A stretch of DNA of 64,000 nucleotides from positions 2,790,001 through 2,854,000 of the forward strand of contig NZ_CP023699.1 of assembly GCF_008704495.1 (NCBI RefSeq), read 5' to 3'. A program made the translations under genes and the position numbers. This DNA comes from Streptomyces kanamyceticus. GTDB lineage: Bacteria > Actinomycetota > Actinomycetes > Streptomycetales > Streptomycetaceae. Shown here in pieces: positions 7,738 to 16,075 of the stretch (within the stretch, counting starts at the first letter, position 1; the number at the start of each line of letters is the position of its first letter). Below the pieces are notes generated by a model. That model was not told where the DNA came from. It ran no database searches and worked only from the letters and a program-made list of their open reading frames with translations.

Positions 7738-8197
7738 GAACAACCTCTCGGAACGTTGGTAAACGACTTCCGGCCCCGTCCATTGTGGACCGGAGCCGAC
7801 GACCGACGGCTGGGGATTGGGCCGACGGCGCGGGCGGGGCCGGGGAGCTGCACAGCGTCGCGAACGACCGCTGTATTCCCTCCTCGGCTATCACCTCTTA
7901 GGTCATCGCGCTGCTCCTACGAGCGTTACGCCCAATCTACGTGGCCCGAGTCACACCCCGTAAGTGCTCAAAAACGGCTAGATGCGGTCAGAAGCGTCCG
8001 ATCTACCCGCACGAATGGCCCCCCGACGCCCTGTAAGGCACCCCACGATCGTGTCGCCGGATCCCCGCCAGGCTCCTGGGGAGCCCGCGGGGATCCGGCG
8101 ACATTCAGTGCGGCAGCGGAGCCGTCGACGGCGTACGGAACGACGCAGCGATGCCAGCGGGTGTACACACGTCGGCCCCGCCGACGCGGACTCGCGG
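7738..8197 (-). promoter_or_regulatory. hrdB upstream region (no gene)
   Basis: This ~460-base stretch separates hrdB from the GntR gene. A -10-like TAGATT occurs on the minus strand at 7934-7939, about 200 bases before the hrdB start, with TTACGG 18 bases upstream as a weak -35. That would give hrdB a long leader. Apart from the GntR terminator at 8052-8103 nothing else was identified. Confidence 0.35.
8052..8103 (-). terminator. Strong hairpin terminator after the GntR gene
   Basis: Perfect 17-base-pair inverted repeat (8052-8068 with 8087-8103; core CGCCGGATCCCCGC) whose 18-base loop contains a further GGCTCC/GGAGCC pairing. It lies about 95 bases beyond the stop of the FadR-type regulator and upstream of hrdB, insulating the two transcripts. 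No long T-run follows, as is common for Streptomyces terminators. Confidence 0.75.
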
Positions 8198-9085
8198 TCA
8201 GTGCTCGCGAGGGGCAGGCACTACTCGCTCCACCTCCGGGTGGACGGTCAGCAGCTGCCGCATGGCGGCCTCGGCGCCGGAGCCGTCGCCCGCCGCGAGG
8301 GCATCGGCGATACGAGAGTGGTGCACGAGGGAGCCTTCGCTGGGGCGGTCACAGCCGGTGATCGGCCCGCCCGAGACCTGGAGGGCGGCCGAGACGATGC
8401 CGGACAGGTGTTCCAGCATCCGGTTGCCCGCGAGCTGGATGAGCAGCGAATGGAACTCCGCGTCGGCGCGGGAGAAGGTGATCGAGTCACCCTGCGCCAG
8501 CGCGTGCCCCATGATCTCGACCATGTCGGCGAGGCGCTGCTGCACCTCCTCGCGACCGTGACCGGCGGCCAGGCGGGCGGCGAGCGGCTCGATCATCCAG
8601 CGCAGCTCGCCGAGCTCGCGCCGCTGATCGTCGCGCTGCGGCCCGAACGCCCGCCATTCGATGATGTCCGGGTCGAGCAGATTCCAGTCGCTGACGGGGC
8701 GCACGCGCGTGCCAACGTTGGGCCGGGCACTGACCAGGCCCTTGGCCTCAAGTACGCGCAGCGACTCGCGCACGACGGTGCGGGAGACCTCGAAGCGCTG
8801 GCCGATCTCCTCGGGGACGAGCGGGCGGTCGGCGCCCAGGTCGCCCGAGACGATCATCTGACCCAGCTGCTGAACGAGTTGGCCGTGCAGCCCACGGCCG
8901 CGGCTGCCGGCGGTGCGCCGGCCCACGCGCCCCAGGTCCTGTCCGGCGCCGTCCCAGACGGGGGCGCCGACGCGATCCCCGCCGGGGGCCTCGGCGTAGG
9001 GGTATCGGTCGAGTTCGCCCGGGCCTGCGAGACCGGAGTCGGCGGAGCGGGCGGTGGTCATCATGGTGTGCGCAAGGGTACTCAC
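8198..9085 (-). CDS. FadR-subfamily GntR transcriptional regulator
   Basis: A 295-residue regulator. An N-terminal extension of ~60 residues precedes the GntR winged helix (LHGQLVQQLGQMIVSGDLGADRPLVPEEIGQRFEVSRTVVRESLRVLEAKGLV). The FCD all-helical ligand domain follows, with typical metal/ligand residues (EFHSLLIQLAGNRML ... HHSRIADALAAGD). Members sense small carboxylic acids or sugar acids. The target is unknown and no catabolic operon is adjacent. Start is GTG at 9085; ATG codons at 9064 and 9061 are possible alternatives. Confidence 0.88.
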   Translation of the reverse strand: MSTLAHTMMTTARSADSGLAGPGELDRYPYAEAPGGDRVGAPVWDGAGQDLGRVGRRTAGSRGRGLHGQLVQQLGQMIVSGDLGADRPLVPEEIGQRFEVSRTVVRESLRVLEAKGLVSARPNVGTRVRPVSDWNLLDPDIIEWRAFGPQRDDQRRELGELRWMIEPLAARLAAGHGREEVQQRLADMVEIMGHALAQGDSITFSRADAEFHSLLIQLAGNRMLEHLSGIVSAALQVSGGPITGCDRPSEGSLVHHSRIADALAAGDGSGAEAAMRQLLTVHPEVERVVPAPREH

Positions 9086-9247
9086 GGATCAGTTGTCGGC
9101 GCTGCCCTCAACTCCCTTGAGGTCTTTGGTGAAAAGCACACGAAAGGGTGATCGCTTACCCCGCCGCAATTGACGCCTTATCGGAAAGAAATGGGCGTTA
9201 TCCGGGGAGTTGCGCACAGCACCGCAACGGACGGAACCGGACGGTCC

Positions 9248-11158
9248 TCAACGGACCCTGCTACGCATCGCCGTGAGCAGATATGCGCAGAGCAGAGCGG
9301 TCAGCGACAACATCAGTGCGCCGCCCACGGGTTGGGCGACCATGCGCACGCCACCGGCCAGGTATCGCTCGGCCCCGAACGGCCACTGCACCAGCGCGAG
9401 GTCGCGCAGCCTCGCGGGAAGCCCGGCCGCCGATCGCACAGATGGTCCCTCCAAGGCCTTCTGTACGAGGGGTACGACGACGATCGGCACCGCGAGCACG
9501 GCGGCGAGCCCCGCGGTGGTTGACCGGAAAACACCGGCGGCGAGCACACCCGCCCACGCACAGCCCGTCACCAACGCCACCCAACTCACGCTCAGCGAGA
9601 GCCAGTCAGCGGGAACTTTCGTGAGCTCTTCTCCGTATACGAGATGGAGGAGCGCGGCGTCGGAGACCACCGCGAGCAGGCACAGCATCAGCGCCGCGGC
9701 GGCGGCGATGACCAGCTTGGCGCCGAGCAGCCCCAGGCGGCGCGGGACGGTGCCCCGGTCCGCGGCGAGGGCGGGGTGACGGAACTCGTCGCCGAACGCG
9801 AGCGCACCGAGCAGACCGGCGCCAAGAGCTGCGGGCGGCAGGGGAAGCTCCTCGGGCCATGCGGCGATGAGGCGCGCCTGCGGCGTATGACCGGCCCTGG
9901 CCAGGAAGACGGCGATCAGGGCGGAGACGGCCAGGACGGCGGCCACGGTGAGATATCCGCTGCCGACGCCCGCGACGCGACGCAGCTCGTAGCGCAGGGG
10001 CCGAAGAGGGCTCCGGCCGTGACGGACCGTGATGGGAGGCGGCAGCGAGGACACCGGGTCCTGCGGAGCGGGCGAGGCCGCGCCGACGCGTGCGTGGTCG
10101 GCGTCATCAGCGCCTTCGAGAGGGACCAGCGGAGTCAGCAGGATCTCGGCCGGGTCTACGGTCGAGTCGTCGCCCGCGGTGGTGCCGAGCCGACTAGGGA
10201 TTCGGTCATCGTTTCGACTCTCGGTTCGGCTGTCGATCTGGTTGCCGGTCAAGGCGTCGGCCCTGGCCTCCGCAAGAAGCGGCGGCCCCGCATCCCCGAT
10301 CTCATCGGCGAGTTGGTGGACGAGGATGCCGTGGCGATACGCGGTCTCCCCCACGTCGGCACAGTTACTGCCGTATACGGAGAGCCTGCTGCCGTCCTCG
10401 TTGACCACCTCCACGGAACGTCGGCCCGCACGTGCCTCCTTGGCCAGCAGCGCGCCGAGACGGGCCGCATGCGGGCTCTGGACGGCGACCCTGGGACGGA
10501 GCCTGGTGCGCGCGAAGTCCGCGACCTCCTGATCGGCGACGAGCCGCCCCGCCTCCAGCGTGACGACGCGATCGGCGGTCCTGGCCGCCTCTTTGGGGTC
10601 GTCCGTGGTGAACAGGACGGTGCCGCCCTGGCGCGCATGGGCCCGCAGAACGCCGTGCAGCCATGCGCCCTCCCGGGTCGACAGCCCGTGGGCAGGACCG
10701 TCGAGGACAAGAGTGTGCGGGTCGGCGAGCAGCGCGCAGCCCAGTCCGAGGCGTCGGTCCATGCCGCGCGAGAGCGTGCCGAGACGCTGCTCCCGGAGGC
10801 TGACGAGACCGATGACCTCAAGGACGTCGTCGGCACGCCGCACGGGCACTCCACGGGCCGCGCAGAGCATGCGCAGATGCCCGCGGACAGAACGAGCCGG
10901 GTGCCCAGGAACCTCGCCCAGAAGCACGCCGACCTCGCGGGACGGATGGGCGATGCGGTGTAGTGGGCGGCCTCTGAAGTACGTGATTCCACGGCCCTGT
11001 TGGAGTTCGAGCATCAGCCGCAGCGCCGTGGTCTTGCCGGCGGCCTCGGCGCCGAGCAGCGCCGTGACACGGCCGGTGCGCGCCTCGAAGGACACGTCGT
11101 CGACGGCGGGCGGGAGCTCCTGGCGGGGATTGCTGGTCAGTCCGATGGCCTGGATCAT
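9248..11158 (-). CDS. ABC transporter-like protein, fused ATPase and membrane domain, degenerate motifs
   Basis: 636 residues, starting at MIQAIGLTSNPRQ after GAGAG. The N-terminal ~250 residues are an ABC ATPase. Walker A is GAEAAGKTT, the signature reads LSRGM instead of LSGGQ, and Walker B is TLVLDGPAHGL, with Gly in place of the catalytic Glu. The H-loop region reads TTDDPKEA without His. A linker rich in Asp, Arg and Ser follows, then about six hydrophobic segments from ~residue 400 (AAVLAVSALIAVFLARA, LVIAAAAALMLCLLAVV, SWVALVTGCAWAGVLAAG). Binding of ATP may persist but hydrolysis is doubtful. Fusion of both domains on one chain suggests a homodimer. Substrate unknown. Confidence 0.8.
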   Translation of the reverse strand: MIQAIGLTSNPRQELPPAVDDVSFEARTGRVTALLGAEAAGKTTALRLMLELQQGRGITYFRGRPLHRIAHPSREVGVLLGEVPGHPARSVRGHLRMLCAARGVPVRRADDVLEVIGLVSLREQRLGTLSRGMDRRLGLGCALLADPHTLVLDGPAHGLSTREGAWLHGVLRAHARQGGTVLFTTDDPKEAARTADRVVTLEAGRLVADQEVADFARTRLRPRVAVQSPHAARLGALLAKEARAGRRSVEVVNEDGSRLSVYGSNCADVGETAYRHGILVHQLADEIGDAGPPLLAEARADALTGNQIDSRTESRNDDRIPSRLGTTAGDDSTVDPAEILLTPLVPLEGADDADHARVGAASPAPQDPVSSLPPPITVRHGRSPLRPLRYELRRVAGVGSGYLTVAAVLAVSALIAVFLARAGHTPQARLIAAWPEELPLPPAALGAGLLGALAFGDEFRHPALAADRGTVPRRLGLLGAKLVIAAAAALMLCLLAVVSDAALLHLVYGEELTKVPADWLSLSVSWVALVTGCAWAGVLAAGVFRSTTAGLAAVLAVPIVVVPLVQKALEGPSVRSAAGLPARLRDLALVQWPFGAERYLAGGVRMVAQPVGGALMLSLTALLCAYLLTAMRSRVR

Positions 11159-11347
11159 CGCTTCTCTCGCAGGATGTGCGACCGCTCGGCGGCCGGGATC
11201 CGTCCGCCGGATCGGGGACGGACGAACCCCGTGGGTACTGCAGCAAGATAACGCGACATTTACGGCTTTTCGGGCAGGGTGTGACCCACTGGTGTCCACC
11301 GAGCCGGGTAAATCGACAAGATCGGCAGGTGACAGCGAGCGCGGGCC

Positions 11348-12109
11348 TCAGACCTCGGGGCGCAGCATCGGCGGGTTGAGCAGCGTCGCGCCACCCGCAC
11401 GGAAGAGCTGCGCGGGGCGGCCGCCCTGCCGCGTGGTCGTACCGCCGGTGGGTACGAGGAAGCCCGGCGTGCCCGTCACCTTGCGGTGGAAGTTGCGGGG
11501 GTCGAGGACGACGCCCCAGACGGCCTCGTACACCCGTCGCAGCTCGCCGACGGTGAACTCCGGCGGGCAGAAGGCCGTGGCCAGCGAGGAGTACTCGATC
11601 TTGGAGCGGGCGCGCTCCACGCCATCCGCCAGGATCTGCGCGTGGTCGAAGGCGAGCGGCGCTGCCTGTTCGCCCTCTCTGCCGTAACCCCCCTGGTTGA
11701 GCAGCGCCTCGACCGGTGCCCAGCGCGCGCTGTGCGCGTCGCCGCCCGCCCGGGGCGCGGGCAGGTCGGGGGCGAGGGCCAGGTGGGCGACGCTGACCAC
11801 ACGCATCCGCGGATCACGCTTGGGGTCGCCGTACGTGGCGAGCTGCTCGAGGTGCGCTCCGTTGGCCTGGGCCGGTGCGCCCGGGTCGTGGGCGCAGAGG
11901 CCGGTTTCCTCGATCAGTTCACGCGCGGCCGCGGCCGACAGGTCCTCATCAGGACGTACGAATCCGCCGGGGAGCGCCCAACGCCCTTGGAATGGCGGCT
12001 CACCGCGCCGCACGGCCAGCGCACACAGTGCGTGACGGCGCACGGTCAGCACGACCAGGTCGACGGTGACTGCGAAGGGCTCGAAGGCCGACGGGTCGTA
12101 GGGCGACAT
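11348..12109 (-). CDS. NrtR-like Nudix-domain transcriptional regulator
   Basis: 253 residues, starting at MSPYDPSAFEPFAVTVD; in-frame codons further upstream are atypical. The N-terminal Nudix domain has a complete box, GGFVRPDEDLSAAAARELIEETG, so the catalytic Glu residues are retained. After ~150 residues a C-terminal winged-helix-like segment follows (PPEFTVGELRRVYEAVWGVVLDPRNFHRKV, then FLVPTGGTTTRQGGRPAQLF), the layout of NrtR-family regulators of NAD or ADP-ribose-related metabolism. It may be a hydrolase, a regulator, or both. A candidate operator lies just upstream. Confidence 0.82.
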   Translation of the reverse strand: MSPYDPSAFEPFAVTVDLVVLTVRRHALCALAVRRGEPPFQGRWALPGGFVRPDEDLSAAAARELIEETGLCAHDPGAPAQANGAHLEQLATYGDPKRDPRMRVVSVAHLALAPDLPAPRAGGDAHSARWAPVEALLNQGGYGREGEQAAPLAFDHAQILADGVERARSKIEYSSLATAFCPPEFTVGELRRVYEAVWGVVLDPRNFHRKVTGTPGFLVPTGGTTTRQGGRPAQLFRAGGATLLNPPMLRPEV

Positions 12110-12119
12110 GACGCGATCA

Positions 12120-12140
12120 TAGTCGTCTGCCTGACGATAA
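12120..12140. promoter_or_regulatory. Candidate operator upstream of the NrtR-like gene
   Basis: Imperfect inverted repeat TAGTCGTC (12120-12127) and GACGATAA (12133-12140) with a 5-base spacer, 11 bases before the start codon. NrtR proteins commonly bind palindromes at their own promoters, so autoregulation is plausible. No experimental motif for this subgroup is recalled. Confidence 0.35.
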
Positions 12141-12228
12141 ACACCTCCTTGGCCAAGCCCTCCCCGGCTCGGCTCACTGAGCACGACTGACCGCTGTATG
12201 CCCCTCCCTCGGTCCGACCACAACGAGC

Positions 12229-14289
12229 TCACACCCCCAGTTGCAACCCATCGGCCGCCTCCTCGACCATGGCCAGCCCGAGCCGACTCACACGCACGGA
12301 AAACGGGCCGCCCGCGATGCTCAGCCCCGTAAGACCCAGCTCCCCCAGCGGCGCGCTGCGGACAGGCCGCAAGGTCACCGTGCCCGTCGGCGCGTCGGGA
12401 CGGATCCCGGCCAGTGCCACGAGCAGGAACACCCCGGCGGCCGCCGCGGTAGCGGCAGGACGGCAGGCAGCGGGATGGGGCAGCGGGCTCCCGCCCTCCG
12501 TACGCTGCTCCCCCGCGTACATCTCCGGCAGTCGATGGCCGAAGGACTCGGCCGCCGCCAGCACACCCCGCAGGAGCGAAGTCGCCTCCTTCTCGTACCC
12601 CGCCGCCGCCAGACCCGCGACCGCTACTGCCGTCTCCTGCACGCGAACCGCTCCACCCCGGTGCCCGAACGGGTTGTACGCGACCTCCTTCGTCCCCAGG
12701 CTGCGCAACCCCCAGCCCGAGTCCATGGTGGGACCGCCGAGCAGTCGCGCCAGCTGTTCGGTTTGGACCTTGTCGAGCAGCCCGGGCGCCATCGCGCCCG
12801 CCCCGAGCAGACCGGTGTCCAGGAGGTGGGCGGCCCCAGCGGTCAGCTGTGGCACGGGCCGACCGTCGGCGAGGCGGGCCGCGGCGGGGCGACCGCCCGC
12901 GCGGTCCTCCACCCAGAACTCCTCACGGAACCTGGCTCGGAGGCGCGCGGCCCACTGCCGCAGCCCGGCCGTGTCCGTACGCCCGTGCGCGTCCAGTAGG
13001 TCCGCACCCAGCAGTGCTGCCCTGTGCGCGTACGCCTGGACCTCACAGCGCGCCAGCCCACCCGGCTGCGCGTCCGACAAGAACGCCCCGTCGCCGACCG
13101 AGGCGCGCAGCCACTCCAAGCACTTCTCCGCGGTCGGCAGCAGGTCCTCCACCTCCTGCGCGGGAAGCCCCCAACGCCACGCCTCAGCGAGGAGCACCGG
13201 GAAGAGCAGCGTCGCCTCCGTTCCGGTGCACCCGGGCGGCAGGTGCGGGCCGGCATCTCGAAGCGGACCCGGAATCATGCCCGACCGAGGACCCGGACCC
13301 CCGAGTTGACTGCGTGCGAGGGTGCGCAACGTCCCTGCGGCGATCCGGGTTCCGAGTGGCAGCGCCATACGGGCGGCGACCAGTGCTTCAGCCGGGGCGA
13401 GCCCGCAGCGCCAAGGTGCTCCCGCGGCCGGATACATGTCGGTCGGGCATGCGGAGTCGCGCAGCAACAGTGCCTGCAGGTCCTCGACGGATCGGTGGAG
13501 GAACGGCTGGACTCTCGGATCGTCGCCGACGGCACGCGCCCCGGCGACGGAGCGCGTCGTGCCGTGTCCCACACTTCTGATGGGCCCGGCGCCGTCGGGC
13601 CGCACCCGCAGCTCGACGCTCCGCGCGGCACCCGGTGGCAGGTTTACCTCCCAGCGCAGCAGTCCTGCCGAGGCCAGGGCATCCTCGGGCGGCGGGTTGG
13701 CGGTGACGACGCAATGACCGGTGGCCGACGACCACCGCATGCCGGAGTCGTGGACGCTGGCGGGCAGTTCGGGACCGGCCCTGCCGGACGCCACCATGCC
13801 CACCTCGGCCAGGTCCGTGCCGAGTGACACCTCGAGGGGGAGCCTCAGGTGGCGCCCGACCGCGCTGTGCAGCGTGATCCGTTCGGTGCCGTCGGCGTAT
13901 CGGATCCGCTCGACGATGACCTCCGGATCGGGTCCTCCATCCGTCGGCAGCCGCACGGTCGCAACGAAACGGGCGCTGTCGGCCGAGACCATCCGGGCCT
14001 GCACCGCGACGGGCTCGCGCCCGGCCACCCGCACGTGGAGGCGGGAGAGGACGCGACGCCCCGCGCGGTAGAAGCCCTCCAGTCCGTGGCCCGTCAACTG
14101 CCCTTGGTCGGTGGAGATCGCGAGGGCAGGCAGCGCGACGCAGATCAGCGCGGTGTGCGCGGGTGGGAGCTCCACGGTGCGGCGTTGCACCGGTGCGGGC
14201 ACGGGTCCGCCGGGCGGGCGCCCGAGGGCCGGCACGGCCTGTTGGGGACCCTCTCTGCCGGAGACAGGAGACAGGGCGGGAAGAGACAT
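12229..14289 (-). CDS. Glycogen debranching N-terminal domain protein (glycoside hydrolase-like)
   Basis: 686 residues, beginning MSLPALSPVSGREG; the in-frame Arg-rich stretch upstream is probably not translated. The first half is beta-rich, as in glycogen-debranching N-terminal domains (STDQGQLTGHGLEGFYRAGRRVLSRLHVRV). The second half is an (alpha/alpha)6-toroid-like region (CGLAPAEALVAARMALPLGTRIAAGTL, EATLLFPVLLAEAWRWG, PTMDSGWGLRSLG). It resembles actinobacterial amylo-alpha-1,6-glucosidase-like proteins acting on glycogen or other alpha-glucans in the cytoplasm. Substrate specificity cannot be read from sequence. It stands alone, upstream of the NrtR-like gene and on the same strand. Confidence 0.75.
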   Translation of the reverse strand: MSLPALSPVSGREGPQQAVPALGRPPGGPVPAPVQRRTVELPPAHTALICVALPALAISTDQGQLTGHGLEGFYRAGRRVLSRLHVRVAGREPVAVQARMVSADSARFVATVRLPTDGGPDPEVIVERIRYADGTERITLHSAVGRHLRLPLEVSLGTDLAEVGMVASGRAGPELPASVHDSGMRWSSATGHCVVTANPPPEDALASAGLLRWEVNLPPGAARSVELRVRPDGAGPIRSVGHGTTRSVAGARAVGDDPRVQPFLHRSVEDLQALLLRDSACPTDMYPAAGAPWRCGLAPAEALVAARMALPLGTRIAAGTLRTLARSQLGGPGPRSGMIPGPLRDAGPHLPPGCTGTEATLLFPVLLAEAWRWGLPAQEVEDLLPTAEKCLEWLRASVGDGAFLSDAQPGGLARCEVQAYAHRAALLGADLLDAHGRTDTAGLRQWAARLRARFREEFWVEDRAGGRPAAARLADGRPVPQLTAGAAHLLDTGLLGAGAMAPGLLDKVQTEQLARLLGGPTMDSGWGLRSLGTKEVAYNPFGHRGGAVRVQETAVAVAGLAAAGYEKEATSLLRGVLAAAESFGHRLPEMYAGEQRTEGGSPLPHPAACRPAATAAAAGVFLLVALAGIRPDAPTGTVTLRPVRSAPLGELGLTGLSIAGGPFSVRVSRLGLAMVEEAADGLQLGV

Positions 14290-14556
14290 GGGGCGGCTTC
14301 TTCTGCGTTGTCTGCGGCGACTGCGTCGTCTGCGCTGCGGAGGGTCGGAGGCGGTGCGGCGGCGAGACCCGGCCACAGGTACCGCCACTCAGGTGAACGG
14401 ACCGACCCGGCCTCAAGTCACGCCCGCTCGGCAGGAAGCCGACCGTATGGCGCCACCTCTCGGCCGCCGCACCGGCCGAGTGGAGGAAATTTCCTATGAG
14501 CGCCGCAGCGGTCACCAATCTCGCGGCCCACCTCGCCCACCACCGGACCGGCGCGT

Positions 14557-15942
14557 TCATCGCCCGTTCCTCGCGCCGCGCCGGATCGTACGACGACGGT
14601 TGCGCGGCCCCGTCCCCGGACCGTTCGAGGTCCAGGTACCACCGCCCGAGGTCCGACCGCCTCCCCCAGCAGCGTGCGGCAAGCGGCGGCGGCGCCGACG
14701 CGGAGGAGTGGGCTCGGCATCCTCCAAAGGCTCCTGGCCCTCCGGACACTCCAAGGGCTGCCTCTCCAACCACTCGTCGGCGCCGAGGAGTTCGGATGCC
14801 TGGTCACCGTGGTCCCTACGCAGAAGGCGCCGAATCGGCTCCGGATCGAGGTCATCGTTGCAGGCGCGGTTCAGCAGCTGGGCGAAGAGATAGTCAGGGT
14901 CGGCGCCCAGCGCCATGTCCAGAGCCTCCTGTCCCTCCACACTGTCTCCGAGGGACCAGGCGACCCACCCTGCGAGAGCGAGCGGTGCCGCCGCATGCTC
15001 TCCGTAGGCGCCGACGCAGCGGCGGGCCAGTGCCCTCCACAGACGCAGCGCGGCAGGGGCGGCGTCGCCTTCCATCCACGCTGCCGCCCGATCGCGTGTC
15101 GTGCGGACCTGAAGGCCGAGGATCAGTGCGGCCGCCTCGTCGTGCGCGAGCAGCTCATCGTCCCTGTTGTCCGCCTGCAGCCTGTCGGTGACGAGATCCG
15201 CGGCCGCGAGGCGCGCCATGACACGACGGGCCAGGTCGAGGATCCCGATGGCGATATCGCTTCCCTCCTCGCCCAGCATCTTGGGAATGAGCGCGAGACC
15301 GGCGGTGTCGAGCGCACGCTCCTGCTCCACGGCCGCGGCGGTCTCCCATGGGGTGAGCCGCGCCCTGAGCTCGCTCTGTGTGCTGCTCACTTGGACTCCC
15401 ATGTAGGTCGCGGCGGCAGCCAGCACCGAAGTGCCGGGCCTGAGCAGGGGGATGCCCTCCGGCGGGCAGCATCGGGTGTCCGGACAGCAGTAGGTCCAGA
15501 AGCGGCCTCCCGAGATGCACACGACCTCGACCACCGGAACGTCGAGGCCCCCGCACGCCGTGCGCAGCAACTGAGCCAGGGACCGCAGGCCGTCCACGAC
15601 CTGCTTCCCCGACTCCCCGCCGGTGGGCTCCCGGCAGAGGAAGGCGACGATGCCTTCGGGCCGCGAGCCCCTTCGCTCGCACCCGCCCACCAGGCACTGA
15701 GCCAGCTGGTTGGCGGTGCTCGCCCAGTCCTCCGCGCGCTCGGGAATACCGAGGCGCACCCGCCCGCCGAACCTCCCGCGCTCGCCGTGCAGGGCGATGA
15801 GCACGATGCTGTTCTCGGGCTTGAACCCGAGCAAGTACGGCAGGGCGTCGGCCAGTTCGGCAGGGGTGCGCAAGGTGACCACGGGCTGGTCGATCGGCGT
15901 GCTGGGGTCGGTCGGACCGATGGCTTCGCTGTGATTCGTCAT
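14557..15942 (-). CDS. DUF4192 domain-containing protein
   Basis: 461 residues, starting MTNHSEAIGPTD. The start is supported by the typical N-terminal DUF4192 pattern TLRTPAELADALPYLLGFKPENSIVLIAL, followed by a central alpha/beta region with several Cys (FWTYCCPDTRCCPPEG) and a helical TPR-like end. The last ~60 residues are an Arg/Gly/Pro-rich tail (PPRRRRRRLPHAAGGGG). Function is unknown; the family is nearly confined to actinobacteria. It diverges from recQ across an intergenic region carrying two DnaA boxes, so the two may share control. Confidence 0.85.
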   Translation of the reverse strand: MTNHSEAIGPTDPSTPIDQPVVTLRTPAELADALPYLLGFKPENSIVLIALHGERGRFGGRVRLGIPERAEDWASTANQLAQCLVGGCERRGSRPEGIVAFLCREPTGGESGKQVVDGLRSLAQLLRTACGGLDVPVVEVVCISGGRFWTYCCPDTRCCPPEGIPLLRPGTSVLAAAATYMGVQVSSTQSELRARLTPWETAAAVEQERALDTAGLALIPKMLGEEGSDIAIGILDLARRVMARLAAADLVTDRLQADNRDDELLAHDEAAALILGLQVRTTRDRAAAWMEGDAAPAALRLWRALARRCVGAYGEHAAAPLALAGWVAWSLGDSVEGQEALDMALGADPDYLFAQLLNRACNDDLDPEPIRRLLRRDHGDQASELLGADEWLERQPLECPEGQEPLEDAEPTPPRRRRRRLPHAAGGGGRTSGGGTWTSNGPGTGPRNRRRTIRRGARNGR

Positions 15943-15981
15943 GCGCCGACTCTCCCGCGAATGACAAGATTCCGGTTGGCC

Positions 15982-16025
15982 CTGTGGATAACTACGATCA
16001 GGGGCACGCCAAGAGTTATCCACAG
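15982..16025. promoter_or_regulatory. Pair of perfect DnaA boxes in inverted orientation
   Basis: CTGTGGATAACT (15982-15993) and AGTTATCCACAG (16014-16025) form a perfect 12-base inverted repeat with a 20-base spacer. Each arm contains the 9-base DnaA box TTATCCACA with no mismatch. They lie in the divergent promoter region of the DUF4192 gene and recQ. DnaA is known to act as a transcription factor at such sites. The mirror symmetry could alternatively serve another dimeric regulator. Confidence 0.7.
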
Positions 16026-16075
16026 CCTCGCGGGGTCGTTCGCGTAATGTCCGACCCATCGGGTTGCATGGGGGC

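Noticed and set aside
6136..8361. Very long open frame on the plus strand opposite hrdB
   Set aside because: It is an antisense shadow of hrdB in GC-rich DNA; the amino-acid sequence is Leu/Gly/Arg-rich without any domain, and hrdB is certain on the other strand.
16064..16075. TTG start for recQ
   Set aside because: Adds only four residues and no better ribosome site; the ATG at 16076 is preferred though not proven.
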